Assembly (NCBI RefSeq): GCF_014873535.1
Contig: NZ_JADBEF010000001.1
Coordinates: forward strand, 7,998,001 to 8,062,000
DNA from: Nonomuraea africana
Lineage (GTDB): Bacteria > Actinomycetota > Actinomycetes > Streptosporangiales > Streptosporangiaceae
DNA length: 64,000 nt
Direction of reading: 5' to 3'
Shown: in pieces, positions 15,760-25,641 of the stretch
Layout: each line of letters begins with the position of its first letter
How positions within the stretch are numbered: position 1 is the first letter of the stretch
Notes under the pieces: generated by a model
What the model saw: the letters and a program-made list of their open reading frames with translations, nothing else
What the model was told of the DNA's origin: nothing
Databases searched by the model: none
Made by a program: the position numbers and the translations under genes

Positions 15760-17442
15760 TCACTGCTTTCGCAGGGCGGTGAAGGCCTCGCGTACGTCGG
15801 GGAAGACGGGGAGCTGCCGGGTGACGCCGTCGTGGTAGGGGTTGGCTCGCAGCACGGCCAGGACGGGCTCGGGGACACGGGTCAGCACGAACCGGCAGCC
15901 GAGTCCTTGCAGGTCGGCCGTGAGCCGGGCCAGGGCCTCGGCGGCCGTGGCGTCAAGATAGAACACCGCCTGCGCGTCCAGGATCACGCCGCGCGGACGC
16001 GGCTCGGGCGCTGTCACCAGGGAGAGCACCCTCTGCCGGATCCGCCGGGCGTTGGCGAAGAACAACGGCGCATCGACGCGGTAGATGAGGATGTCGGGGT
16101 GGGGCGATGAGCCGTCGGTGATCTCGCGAGGGGGCTCGTTGTCGTCGTAGACGGCGAGTAGGGCGTCGTGGGGGCGTGCGGCGCGGCGGAGGAGTTGGCT
16201 CGCCGACAGGAGCACGGCGACGAGCAGGCCGCGCAGCACCCCGAGAGCCAGCACGCCGACGACCGCGGCGAGGGCGATCACGCTCTCCGCGCGCCATCCG
16301 CGCCACAGATTCAGAAAGCCGGTGACGTCGATGAGTTTGGGTGCGCCCACCATGACGACGGCGGCCAGCACCGTCATCGGGAGCAGCGCGATCAGCGGCC
16401 CGCCGGAGATGAGGACGAACATGACGATGCCCGCCGTGGCGAGCTGGAAGATTTGGGACTGCGCGCCCACGCTGCGGGCGGACAGGGTGCGGCTGGTGCT
16501 GGCCATCGGCGGGAAGCCGCCCAGCAGACCGGAAGCAAGGCTTGAGGTCCCCAGGGCGGCGGTCTCCCGGTCGAGTGGGACGTGGTCAGGGGTGTCGGTG
16601 ACTGTCTGGCGGACCGCGCTGACAGTCTCGATCGAGGCGATGAGTGCCATGCCCGCCGCTGGCAAGAGCAGGGCCCACAGGTCCTCCAGAGTCACACGCG
16701 GCCCAGCGGGTGTAGGCAGGCCTCCGGACACCGTACCGACCACGGCGACGCCCCGACCGGCCAGGTCCACCGCTGCCGAGATCGCGATCGCCAGCAGGCA
16801 GACCACCAGCCCGCCGGGAACGCGGGGCAGGTAGCGCCTGAGCAACAGGAGTGCAGCCATCGCGCCCAAGCCCGTCATCGCGGTCAGCGGCGTGATCTGG
16901 TTCAGGTGGGTGAGGACGTGCCACAGGCTGACGAGTGGCTCGGCGCCGACAGTCGGTACGCCCAGCAGCGGCCCCGCCTGCCCGGCGAGGATCTGGATAC
17001 CCACGCCGGCCAGGTATCCGAGCATCACCGGCGACGACAGGAACTCGGCCGCGCCCTGCAGCGGCAGCGCGGCTCCCAGCAGGCACCAGGCGCCTACCAG
17101 GAACGACAGAGCCGCCGTCAGCGCGAGCGCCCGCCCACCGTCGTCGCCGGCCCGGTCCTGAACGACAGTGAACGTGAGGAGCGCCATGGTGGACGAGGGG
17201 CCCACCGCCACGAACCGCGTACCGGTCAGCAGGGCGAATACCACCGCGGCGGCCAGCGCCGTATAGAGGCCGGCGGCCGGCGGCAGCCCGGCCAGAGCGC
17301 CGTATGCGAGTCCCTGCGGGAGCAGAGTCACCGCGATCGCGAAGGCGGCCATCACATCGGCGCGGGCCGAGCGTGCCGAATAACCCCGCAATTGACCGAT
17401 GAGCGGTATGACGTGCGCCGCCCGCGTCCGACGCGTATCCAT
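15760..17442 (-). CDS. SulP-family inorganic anion transporter
   Basis: Starting at the ATG at 17442, the protein has 560 residues. The transport domain opens with IPLIGQLRGYSARSARADVM and the signature VTLLPQGLAYGALAGLPPAAGLYTA; about 10-12 membrane spans follow. A C-terminal STAS domain is visible (ILIYRVDAPLFFANARRIRQ to VILDAQAVFYLDATAAEALA). SulP proteins carry sulfate, bicarbonate or other anions. The gene is divergent from an arylsulfatase, which favours sulfate as substrate, although that gene is frameshifted. The 171-bp gap holds both promoters. Confidence 0.92.
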   Translation of the reverse strand: MDTRRTRAAHVIPLIGQLRGYSARSARADVMAAFAIAVTLLPQGLAYGALAGLPPAAGLYTALAAAVVFALLTGTRFVAVGPSSTMALLTFTVVQDRAGDDGGRALALTAALSFLVGAWCLLGAALPLQGAAEFLSSPVMLGYLAGVGIQILAGQAGPLLGVPTVGAEPLVSLWHVLTHLNQITPLTAMTGLGAMAALLLLRRYLPRVPGGLVVCLLAIAISAAVDLAGRGVAVVGTVSGGLPTPAGPRVTLEDLWALLLPAAGMALIASIETVSAVRQTVTDTPDHVPLDRETAALGTSSLASGLLGGFPPMASTSRTLSARSVGAQSQIFQLATAGIVMFVLISGGPLIALLPMTVLAAVVMVGAPKLIDVTGFLNLWRGWRAESVIALAAVVGVLALGVLRGLLVAVLLSASQLLRRAARPHDALLAVYDDNEPPREITDGSSPHPDILIYRVDAPLFFANARRIRQRVLSLVTAPEPRPRGVILDAQAVFYLDATAAEALARLTADLQGLGCRFVLTRVPEPVLAVLRANPYHDGVTRQLPVFPDVREAFTALRKQ

Positions 17443-17613
17443 CCGATCATCATGCGACCTGGGCGGACTGGGCTCGCCGGACGCGCCGGGATGGCGCGGT
17501 TCAAAAGTGCGGAGCCGACTGGCCAATGTTCGTTCACGGTTCGCGTGCGGATCGCTCCCACAGGGGAGGGCGGTTTGCAGTGCTTCATCCCACTCTGGAA
17601 GGCGGGAAACACG

Positions 17614-19970
17614 ATGAGTCACGCAACAGACGGCTGGCGTAGGCACCTGCCCATTCCTGACATCGCTCAGATGAGCTTCACCGCTCAGGATGTCCGTGAG
17701 CAGACCACCGCATACGCGAAGGCCCAGCCGCTGCGTCCGCCGGGGGGTGCGCCCAACGTGCTCATCATCCTCGTCGACGACGTGGGCTTCGGCGCCTCCT
17801 CCGCCTTCGGCGGCCCCTGCCGGATGCCCGCGGCCGAACGGCTGGCCGGGCACGGGCTGAAGTACAGCCGCTTCCACACCACGGCGCTGTGCTCGCCGAC
17901 CAGGCAGGCGCTGCTCACCGGGCGTAACCACCATTCGGTCGGCATGGGCGTCATCACCGAGATGGCGACGACCGCTCCCGGCTACACCGGCATGCGCCCC
18001 AACAGCGCCGCGACCATGGCGCACATCCTGAAGTACAACGGGTACGGCACGGCCGCGTTCGGCAAGATGCACCAGACGCCCGCGTGGGAGACCAGCCCGT
18101 CGGGACCGTTCGACCGGTGGCCGGTCGGTGACGGGTTCGAGAAGTTCTACGGCTTCTTGGGCGGTGAGACCAACCAGTGGGAGCCGACCCTGATCGACGG
18201 CACCATGCCGGTGCTGCCGCCGCGCAGGCCCGAGGAGGGCTACCACCTGTCGGAGGACCTCGTCGATCAGACGGTCGCCTGGGTGCGCTCGCAGCGGGCG
18301 CTGACTCCCGACAAGCCGTTCCTTGCCTACCTGTCCTTCGGCGCCACGCACGCTCCGCACCACGTGGCGCCTGAGTGGCGCGAGCCGTACCGCGGCCAGT
18401 TCGACCACGGCTGGGACGCTCAGCGGGAGCGGACGCTGGCTCGGCAAAAAGAGCTCGGCGTGGTCCCGCCGGAAGCGGAGCTGGCGCCGTGGCCTGAGGA
18501 GGTCCCGCACTGGGATCAGCTCACCGACGCGCAAAGGCTGGTCGGCGCCGCGCTCATGGAGAACTACGCGGCCTTCGCCACCCACACCGACCACCAGGTG
18601 GGCAGGCTGGTGGACCAGCTGCAGGAGATGGGGGTGCTGGACGACACCATCATCTTCTACATGCTCGGTGACAACGGCGCCTCAGCCGAGGGCGGGCTGG
18701 ACGGCACGACCAACGAGCTCTTCACGCTCAACGGGATGATCGACACCATCGAGAACGTCATGGCCGGCCTGGACGAGCTCGGCGGGACGAAGTCCTACCC
18801 GCACTATCCCGTGGGGTGGGCGCTGGCCATGGACACGCCCTACCAGTGGACCAAGCAGGTGGCCTCGCACTACGGCGGCACCCGCAACGGCCTGATCGTG
18901 CACTGGCCGACCGGCATCCAGGACAAGGGCGGGATACGCCACCAATGGCACCACGTCATCGACGTCCTGCCGACCGTTCTGGAGATCACCGGCTTGCCCG
19001 AGCCGTACTCCGTCGACGGCGTCGCGCAGCGGCCCATCGAGGGCACGAGCATGCGCTACAGCTTCGATGACGCCGGGGCCGAGGACCGCCACACCACCCA
19101 GTACTTCGAGATGTTCGGCAACCGTGGCATCTACCACCTCGGGTGGACCGCGGTGACCCGCCACCGCATCCCCTGGGAGACCGGGGCACAGCAGATGCGC
19201 CCCTTCGACGAGGACGTCTGGGAGCTCTACGACACCAACACCGACTGGAGCCAGGCCCACGATCTCGCCCAGCAGCACCCAGACAAGCTGGCCCGGCTCA
19301 AGCAACAGTTCCTCATCGAGGCCGCCAAGTATCAGGTGTTCCCGCTGGACGATCGCCTCGTGGAGCGGGCCAACGCCGACATCGCCGGTCGCCCCGATCT
19401 CCTGACCGGCCGTACGTCGATGACGCTGTACGCCGGGATGAAGCAGCTGCAAGAGAACACCGTGCCCAACGTCAAGAACAAGTCGCACTCGAGGAGATCG
19501 AGGTGCCTGAGGGCGGCGCCCACGGTGTGATCGTGGTGCAGGGCGGCCGGTTCGGCGGCTGGTCGCTGTACCTGAACCAGGGCCGCCCTACCTACTGCTA
19601 CAACTACTTCGGCAGGCAGTCCTTCTACGTGCGGGCGCCCGAGGTGCTGGCGCCAGGACACCACACCGTCCGCCTCGAGTTCGAGTACGACGGAGGCGGA
19701 GTCGGCAAGGGTGGCAGCGGCCTGCTCACAGTGGACGGCGCCAAGGTCGCCGACGGCCGCATCGAGGCGACGATTCCCTACCTCTTCTCAGCGGACGAAA
19801 CGCTCGACATCGGCGCCGACTCGGCCTCGCCGGTGAGCGACGACTACAGCAGCACCGACAGCGCCTTCACCGGCACCATCCATTACGTGCGCATCGACAT
19901 CGGCGACGACGACCACAGCGATCTGGAAAGCCCTGAGCACCGGCATCACAGGATGATGACGCGTCAGTAA
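17614..19970 (+). pseudogene. Arylsulfatase, frameshifted near 19487
   Basis: From the ATG at 17614 the sulfatase domain is clear: VLIILVDDVGFGASSAFGG (metal ligands), the formylglycine motif CSPTRQALLTGR, KMHQTPAWET and FYMLGDNGASAEGG. It stays open for about 625 residues to VKNKSHS. The remaining conserved C-terminal beta domain (EVPEGGAHGVIVVQGGRFGG onward) continues in another frame to 19970. A single-base indel near 19487 explains this, giving about 785 residues if repaired. The enzyme would release sulfate from organic esters. A sequencing error or a recent mutation are both possible. Confidence 0.88.
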
Positions 19971-20018
19971 CCTCCTCAGACGGCGTCGAGAGATCGACCG
20001 GGGAGACGGACAGGAGCT

Positions 20019-20051
20019 ACGTCCTCCGGCCAGCTTTGGGCCGGAGGACGT
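20019..20051. terminator. Bidirectional hairpin terminator
   Basis: ACGTCCTCCGGCC (20019-20031) pairs perfectly over 13 bases with GGCCGGAGGACGT (20039-20051), leaving a 7-base loop. It lies between the 3' end of the arylsulfatase and the 3' end of the convergent gene at 20063. Confidence 0.85.
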
Positions 20052-20062
20052 GAACATCTGGG

Positions 20063-20512
20063 CTAGGAGAAGCCCAGCTCCTCGCGGGCGGCCTGGATGA
20101 CTCGATCGCTGTCCTCTCGAAGGAACTCCCGGACTGACACGCCCGAGGGTGTGCCTCGATACATGGCGGTGGTCAAACGCTCAGCGAGTTCGTGGGTGGC
20201 GCGCCGCAGGGAGGGGCTTCCAACGATGTCGATGAATCTCTGGCGTACCCACAGCAGATCTGTTTTCGCCTGGACGTCCTCCGGCACGCCACCTCCGATG
20301 TGACGCGCCTGCGCGATGGTGCCCACCTCCTGGCAGACGTCCATGAAAGCCATGATCGCCTGCTTGCGTTCCTCTCGGCGAGCAGCCGCCGCCTTCGCCA
20401 GCGCCTGCCGCTTTGTCTCCCTCGTGACCATGAACTGACCAATCAGGGTGCACGCGAACCCGAGGATGACACCCCCCAGAGGCAGCAAGGCCGAGGCCCA
20501 GTCGGGAGACAT
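20063..20512 (-). CDS. Small membrane-anchored hypothetical protein
   Basis: The ATG at 20512 follows a strong GGAAGGGGG and gives 149 residues. One N-terminal membrane span is seen (LLPLGGVILGFACTLIGQFM). A basic helix RETKRQALAKAAAARREERK follows, then a largely helical cytoplasmic part. Such short one-span, coiled-coil proteins are common in actinobacteria and have no known role. The gene stands alone, facing the arylsulfatase across a strong terminator. Confidence 0.7.
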   Translation of the reverse strand: MSPDWASALLPLGGVILGFACTLIGQFMVTRETKRQALAKAAAARREERKQAIMAFMDVCQEVGTIAQARHIGGGVPEDVQAKTDLLWVRQRFIDIVGSPSLRRATHELAERLTTAMYRGTPSGVSVREFLREDSDRVIQAAREELGFS

Positions 20513-21377
20513 GACAGAACCCCCTTCCACGCGTAGCACGCCGGCGCTTCCGTTTCCTCTCCCGCTGCACGCTCTACCCGGCGCGATCGGCGCCACTCCT
20601 CACGAACCGCCGCTCGGATGCGGGAGGCACCCTACGGGTCAAGTGGACAGTGGCCGGGACCGTGACGATCGCCCACTTCGCTCCCGTTGCCGAGGGGCTG
20701 GGGCGATCGGTGACCATGGCTGAGGCGACGGCAACGCTGACGGCAACGTCCGCCACCAGTGACATCCGCCCGACGCCATCGAGCACCCTCTGCCCGCAGC
20801 TCATCGAGGAGCAGCAGGGCGATTGCCACACCTGAAAAGCGGAAGGTCACGTTGTGACAGCAGCCAGGCGAATGCACTCGTCTGCTCCCGACCGAGGAGT
20901 AGTCCCAGATCCTGCTTGTACGGCTCACGCTCGGCTTCTGAGCGTGAGCCGGCCTGCGGCACAACCGCCGAGGGGATCGCTCGTACCCCTTCGGTGCAAG
21001 TGGGCGGCGCGGTTCAGACGGTGGGCTCACGCCCCGGTCAGGCGGTGGATGTCGATCGGTGGCGGATGATCGTGCAAGATGGTGCTGCCGTACGGCGCCA
21101 AGGATCTCCATCGCTTCGAGCACGTCAGTGACGACATGATCCTCGCTGCGGCCATGATCGAGTCATGTACGTCGGTCGATCCAGGCCGTAACGGAGACCG
21201 GCCGCTTGTTCTCCGCCGATGCCCGCGACGAGGTGGTCATCAGCTGGCCAATCCCGTTAAGGAAAGGGCCATGCGGCTATCTTGAACAGACCGGTTTCGA
21301 GCTTGTGAATACCCTCGGTTCCCGAGGGATCGAAGGGTGTCATATATCCAGCATTGTTCTCCATGGGGACGTAACGT
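20513..21377. other. Stretch without a recognisable gene
   Basis: Several open frames occur on both strands, but none shows a plausible protein, start site or family resemblance. The only clear structure is a hairpin at 20921-20951. The right end must hold the promoter of the gene at 21378. Confidence 0.5.
20921..20951. terminator. Orphan terminator-like hairpin
   Basis: CGGCTCACGCTC (20921-20932) and GAGCGTGAGCCG (20940-20951) form a perfect 12-bp stem with a 7-base loop. No protein gene ends nearby, so it may close an unannotated transcript or small RNA, or be a relic. Confidence 0.5.
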
Positions 21378-22088
21378 ATGTTCCGGCTATACACCGTCGA
21401 TAGCCAGGGAGAAGTCGTGCCCGAACTCGTGGCTCCCCAGCTCGTCGTCAACAGCCGGATGATCTACTTCGGCTGGGTGCCGGCCGATCCCGAAGCCGTC
21501 GCGGCCTTGGTGCCCGACGGTCTGAAGCCCATGGCCAACCGACAGGTCTTCATGAACCAGTACGTCGTCGACCGGCCCGAGCAGACCTCGGGCTTCGGTG
21601 CGTACTCGCTCACCTACATCGGGCCGGACCTGGAACATGCCTACGCCCCCGATGGCGTGACCCCCGGCCGCTGGTGGACGCACTACTTCAACTCCAGCGC
21701 TGTGGTACGCGAGTACGCGGCCGCTCGAGGTGTGCCCGCCACCGCTGGCCGTACCACGATCGAGGTCAGGGGCAGGAATCTGGTCGCGACGACCGAGTCC
21801 GACGGTGTGCCGGTGATCCGTACGACCGCGCGGGTCGGTGACACCGGTACGGCGGTCAACCGGGGCCAGTTGCGTTACATCACCGAGGTCGGCGGGCAGA
21901 AGCTCAGCGGGATCTATCCGTTCGTGGCGGAACCGGTCGACCCGTTCGAGGTGGTGTCGGTGGAGTTTCTGGAGCCGAGCCACTCCGTCTATGCCCTGCG
22001 CCCCGCTGACCCGCTGCAGATCGTGTGGGGCTTCTACTCGCCACGGTCGTCCTTCACCTATCCCGGCGGCGAGTCGGTAATGGCCTGA
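21378..22088 (+). CDS. Acetoacetate decarboxylase-fold protein
   Basis: The protein has 236 residues and opens with MFRLYTVDSQGEVVPELVAP. Motifs such as LVVNSRMIYFGWVPADPEAV, MNQYVVDRP and YSLTYIGPDL fit the acetoacetate decarboxylase-like family. The residue equivalent to the Schiff-base Lys is not evident to me, so it may act on another substrate or not be a decarboxylase. No operon partner is seen: the next feature is the third short peptide. Confidence 0.7.
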   Translation: MFRLYTVDSQGEVVPELVAPQLVVNSRMIYFGWVPADPEAVAALVPDGLKPMANRQVFMNQYVVDRPEQTSGFGAYSLTYIGPDLEHAYAPDGVTPGRWWTHYFNSSAVVREYAAARGVPATAGRTTIEVRGRNLVATTESDGVPVIRTTARVGDTGTAVNRGQLRYITEVGGQKLSGIYPFVAEPVDPFEVVSVEFLEPSHSVYALRPADPLQIVWGFYSPRSSFTYPGGESVMA

Positions 22089-22223
22089 CATCCGTCACCG
22101 GGTTAAAAGCAAAGCCAAGTCATGGCAGACCTGCCGGTACTGCCGCAGCTGCGTGTGCTCACTGGTCAGTAGAGCCTGCGGGCCACCGGCAGCGCATCTC
22201 TGTCTCGGGACGCGGCCTGGGGA

Positions 22224-22301
22224 GTGCGCATCGTGCACGAACCTCGTGGTTACGGCAGTTTCGGTGGCACCGGCCTCTCCTGCCCTCTCGGCCTGACCTA
22301 A
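22224..22301 (+). CDS. Short peptide related to the GGTG-SCP family, copy 3
   Basis: This 25-residue frame reads VRIVHEPR then GYGSFGGTGLSCPLGLT. It shares GY-x2-GGTG-x-SCP-x-G with copies 1 and 2 but lacks the first Cys and the FYHQQYLWKNP segment. The frame is open further upstream (about 35 codons) without an ATG, so the start is uncertain. A hairpin begins 10 bases after the stop, consistent with a transcript ending here. There is no partner gene. Confidence 0.35.
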   Translation: MRIVHEPRGYGSFGGTGLSCPLGLT

Positions 22302-22310
22302 AGGCAAGGT

Positions 22311-22327
22311 CCCGCGCTCCGCGCGGG
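22311..22327 (+). terminator. Hairpin after short peptide copy 3
   Basis: CCCGCGC (22311-22317) and GCGCGGG (22321-22327) form a perfect 7-bp stem with a 3-base loop, 10 bases after the peptide stop. No T-run follows, as is common in high-GC actinobacteria. Confidence 0.5.
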
Positions 22328-22466
22328 GCTCCTCTCCATGTGGGCAGGCGCCGCAGCGTGGCGGGAAGCGACTGTGGGCTTGCGAAGGCCGGCACTTGCC
22401 ACGGTTTGATCAACTTCTCGGTGGCTCGCTAAGGTTAGACGCTTTGACCGCTTCACCCCCAATGAG

Positions 22467-24806
22467 ATGGCCATGCGTCGCTACCGTTTCGGCAGGATCG
22501 CTATCCTGATCGCGCTCGGCTACCTCGCCGTAGTCGCTGTGCTGGGCGCCTTCGCGCTGACCACCGCCCAGGGTGACCTCCTCTGGAAGATCGTCACCCG
22601 CGACTCCGGCATGGACTGGTTTCTCGGCCCCGGCGAAGAAACCCTCACCATCCCGTGGGGGCTGACGGTCGTCCTGATCCTTATCGGAGCGCTTCAGGCG
22701 TGGGCCCTGTGGCAGGTGTTGCGCGGGCGCGCCAGGGGCGAGCTGACACACCGGGGCAGGAAGGTGGGCCTGCTGCGGCTCGCCCTGTATCTCGGCATCG
22801 GATACAGCCTGATCAGCATCGCCAGCACCCCGCTGGTCCACGCATGGAAGATCTACTGGGTCTGGTCAGTGATGGGAATCGCCTCCGGTTGCGTGCAACT
22901 GGCCATCGTCTGGCTGTTCTTCCTGGTGCTCCGGGACACCGTCTCACGCAGGCTACGGCTGTTTTCCCTCGTCGTCGGAACCATCGCCGTCGTGGGCACC
23001 CTCGGCCAGGAAATCGCCGACCTCTTCGACCTGCACTCCGCCGCGCGGATCTTGACCCTGGCCGGAGGGTACGGCTACGTCTGGCTGGCGTGGTCGGTGT
23101 CGATCCTCATCGCCCAGGCCAAGGATCCCCGCTGGAGCGCGGCGACCGTCCGGATAGGCGTCATCGCGCAGGCGGTATCGGTTCTCCAGCCCGCCGGGAT
23201 GGTCTCGTTCGGCGGCAGCGGGTTCCCCAGCATCCTCACGGTCTACACGCTCCTCGGTGCTTTCAGTGTCTTCGGGCTGGTGTGGGATGCCAGGACCGCC
23301 CACGAGCTGACGGCTCCCCTTCCCCAGCCGGACGCGGGACACGTGCCGGTACGGCCGGCGGCCAGGTGGTGGCCGTTGGCCGCCGTGGCCATCGCGCTGC
23401 CGCTGATCCCCGCCGCCGTCAACTTCGCGCACGGCAAGTACCTCTGGATCGGCCCCAGAGGCGTGATCGAGCAGTTCGTCCGCGTGGACGGGGGCAGCGG
23501 GAACGCTCTGACCTGGCTCGTCCTGGACGTCTTCGTCGGCGTCGGCGGCCCCGCGCTGCTGATCCTGGCCGCTGTCCTGCGCCGGACCCGCCGCACCCTG
23601 CGGTTCACGACGCTGACGCTGATCATCGCCGCGGCCGTGGGCTTCGCCAGCGCGCTCACGGCAACGCCCGTGCCGGAGGACTTCGGCGGCTTCTACGAAG
23701 GCACACAAATCTACCCGGAGAGCCTGTTCACCCAGAAGCACGCCGGTGAGATCTTCCTCGGCATCTCACCGGCGTGGTACAGCGCGGCCTTGCTCGCCTC
23801 CGCCCTGCTCCTGCCGTTCCTGTACCCGACCCCGCTGGCCCAGCGCGCACGCCGCCGTATGCTCCTCCTGGCCCAAGTCGCCACGCTGGTCGCGCTCGCG
23901 TTCGTGCCCGTGGCGGACTTGGCCCGCGGCCCGGTCACCGCGGCCGAAGACTGCACCCCACGCGAGGCATGGAGGGGTGAGCCCGAGGGGCCTAAGCTCA
24001 CCCGGGACCAGCGACTCGTGTGCTCACTCCGGCAGGGAAACGTGATCAAACTCGCCGCCACCACGCCTGACGCCATGGTCCTCGCCCACGCCCGCTGGCT
24101 GTGCAGCATCTACACCCGCAACGATCCCCAGGAGGTCGCCCGCCTTCAGACGACGCAGGGACTGACGCGCGACGCTCTGACCTACCCGCTCGCAGAGATC
24201 TGCCCCAGCGCCGACGCCGTGGTCAAGGCCGCGGCCGCTGAACAGGACCGGGAGATGCAGGAGTGGGAGGCCGACGCGCAGCGCATGTGCGACTCGAGCC
24301 CGCCCCACCGCCCGCTCATCAAACCGGCCAAGGTGATCCGCATGAAGGAACCCCAGTGGACGGACCACGGGGTCGTGGAGACGTACGAGCCGACCGAGGA
24401 CGACGGGGACCCGTACGAGGACGGCCTGCTCGACAAGGCTCAGGACAACGGCCTGGTAGCCGCCCTCCCCGGCCACCTGATGATCCTTACGCACTCCGAC
24501 TACGACCTCTGCGTCACCCTGGAGACCTACACCCGCCGCCCGCCGGTGGAGACCAAGGGCTGGGACCACGTCGCCGAGGTCGGCTACGAAAGCCCCACTG
24601 GCGAGATCGTGCTCAGGGACGATCTGAGCGGAACCGAATTTCCCGACCTGTCACTCAACGGCCGGGCGGGTCATTACCGGATCCGCGTGCACTACGACTG
24701 GTTCAAGTGGAAGGGACTGCAAGAGGGTGGCCAACGTCTGCTGATCATGGCGTTCCCCGGGAAGGGCGACAAGCCGGTCGCGTACCGCAAGCCGCCTCAG
24801 CGGTGA
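22467..24806 (+). CDS. Large multi-span membrane protein of unknown function
   Basis: The protein has 779 residues. About the first 500 contain a dozen hydrophobic segments (for example IAILIALGYLAVVAVLGAFA, LTVVLILIGALQAWALWQVL and ALLASALLLPFLYP). The last ~280 residues are soluble and charged, with several Cys (EDCTPREAW, WLCSIYTRN, CDSSPPH) and a beta-rich end (YRIRVHYDWFKWKG). Cys in a probably extracellular domain could form disulfides. I do not recognise the family. The gene stands alone, so context gives no hint. Confidence 0.75.
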   Translation: MAMRRYRFGRIAILIALGYLAVVAVLGAFALTTAQGDLLWKIVTRDSGMDWFLGPGEETLTIPWGLTVVLILIGALQAWALWQVLRGRARGELTHRGRKVGLLRLALYLGIGYSLISIASTPLVHAWKIYWVWSVMGIASGCVQLAIVWLFFLVLRDTVSRRLRLFSLVVGTIAVVGTLGQEIADLFDLHSAARILTLAGGYGYVWLAWSVSILIAQAKDPRWSAATVRIGVIAQAVSVLQPAGMVSFGGSGFPSILTVYTLLGAFSVFGLVWDARTAHELTAPLPQPDAGHVPVRPAARWWPLAAVAIALPLIPAAVNFAHGKYLWIGPRGVIEQFVRVDGGSGNALTWLVLDVFVGVGGPALLILAAVLRRTRRTLRFTTLTLIIAAAVGFASALTATPVPEDFGGFYEGTQIYPESLFTQKHAGEIFLGISPAWYSAALLASALLLPFLYPTPLAQRARRRMLLLAQVATLVALAFVPVADLARGPVTAAEDCTPREAWRGEPEGPKLTRDQRLVCSLRQGNVIKLAATTPDAMVLAHARWLCSIYTRNDPQEVARLQTTQGLTRDALTYPLAEICPSADAVVKAAAAEQDREMQEWEADAQRMCDSSPPHRPLIKPAKVIRMKEPQWTDHGVVETYEPTEDDGDPYEDGLLDKAQDNGLVAALPGHLMILTHSDYDLCVTLETYTRRPPVETKGWDHVAEVGYESPTGEIVLRDDLSGTEFPDLSLNGRAGHYRIRVHYDWFKWKGLQEGGQRLLIMAFPGKGDKPVAYRKPPQR

Positions 24807-25127
24807 CACGCCTCACGCCTGCCCTGGCTTGGCCACCCGCTTGCCCATCAGCATCTCCGGGGGCGTGTCGAGCTACGCGCCGTAGTTCGCGCCCGTGCCC
24901 GGTAGCGACTGAAGGAGAGACAGCCGTGCGTTGCTCAGGAATGGGCGTCAGGGCTGGTCGCCGACGCGCTGGCCGAGGTGAGGATGGTGATGTGCTGGCG
25001 TCCAGCGCGGGCATGAGTGCCCGTCGCAACTGCCGCGACCACGAACGACTCGTCCAGCACAGCGAGGCGCGTATCTCCTGATCAGCCATCGACGTCATGA
25101 CCCGCTGCCTGACCCGCAGGCCCCCCA
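24807..25127. other. Stretch without a recognisable gene
   Basis: No convincing coding frame, RNA or repeat was found in these ~320 bases between the large membrane protein and the 3' end of the convergent gene at 25128. Confidence 0.5.
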
Positions 25128-25640
25128 TCACGTTAATCTGAACATGATGTAAAGCAGCAGCAGCGCGGCCAGGGCCACCAGGACGGCGCCTGAGACCAGC
25201 GCGAACAGCCGTTTCCTGTCCGGTTCAGCGTCCGGTGACGCCCGCTTCGACAGGCCCGCCTGCCTGGCGGCCAGGGCGTCCTCCCAGTCTCCGAGCGTGT
25301 CGCGGTCCGTGAACCTGCGGATGATCAGCAGCAGGAACGGTAACGCCACGCCCGCCATGGCTATGGCGGCGCCGAGCACCCAGCCGGGCGTGGTCATCGT
25401 CACCCGGATCCCGCCGATGACCAGGACGGCCGCGAGCCCGAGCGCCACGGCCGAGCGGCGGGTCAGGTTCATCGCCACCGCGGCCTTGACGGCGCCGAAC
25501 GCCACGGACAGTGAGCTGATCCCCAACTCCGCGGACCCCTCGCCGTCGGCGAGCCACTGCTCGAGGTACCGCTCGCGCCGCGCCTTCCCGGGCAGGATTG
25601 CGGCGGCTGTGACGATGAGGCCCCGGCTCAGCGCGTCCAC
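25128..25640 (-). CDS. Membrane protein coupled to PadR regulator
   Basis: The GTG at 25640 lies one base beyond the PadR stop and gives 170 residues (VDALSRGLIVTAAAILPGKA at the start). Three or four hydrophobic spans are seen, two in AVALGLAAVLVIGGIRVT and VLGAAIAMAGVALPFLLLII and one at the C-terminus. The N-terminal region with ARRERYLEQWLADGEGS resembles the permease-prefix type of protein that often follows PadR genes in actinobacteria. It is probably the target of the upstream regulator; transport or sensing roles are unproven. Confidence 0.75.
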   Translation of the reverse strand: MDALSRGLIVTAAAILPGKARRERYLEQWLADGEGSAELGISSLSVAFGAVKAAVAMNLTRRSAVALGLAAVLVIGGIRVTMTTPGWVLGAAIAMAGVALPFLLLIIRRFTDRDTLGDWEDALAARQAGLSKRASPDAEPDRKRLFALVSGAVLVALAALLLLYIMFRLT

Positions 25641-25641
25641 C

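Noticed and set aside
16582..17613. N-terminal extension of the arylsulfatase frame by 344 codons
   Set aside because: The extension is the antisense of the SulP gene; family length and a good ATG support 17614 as start.
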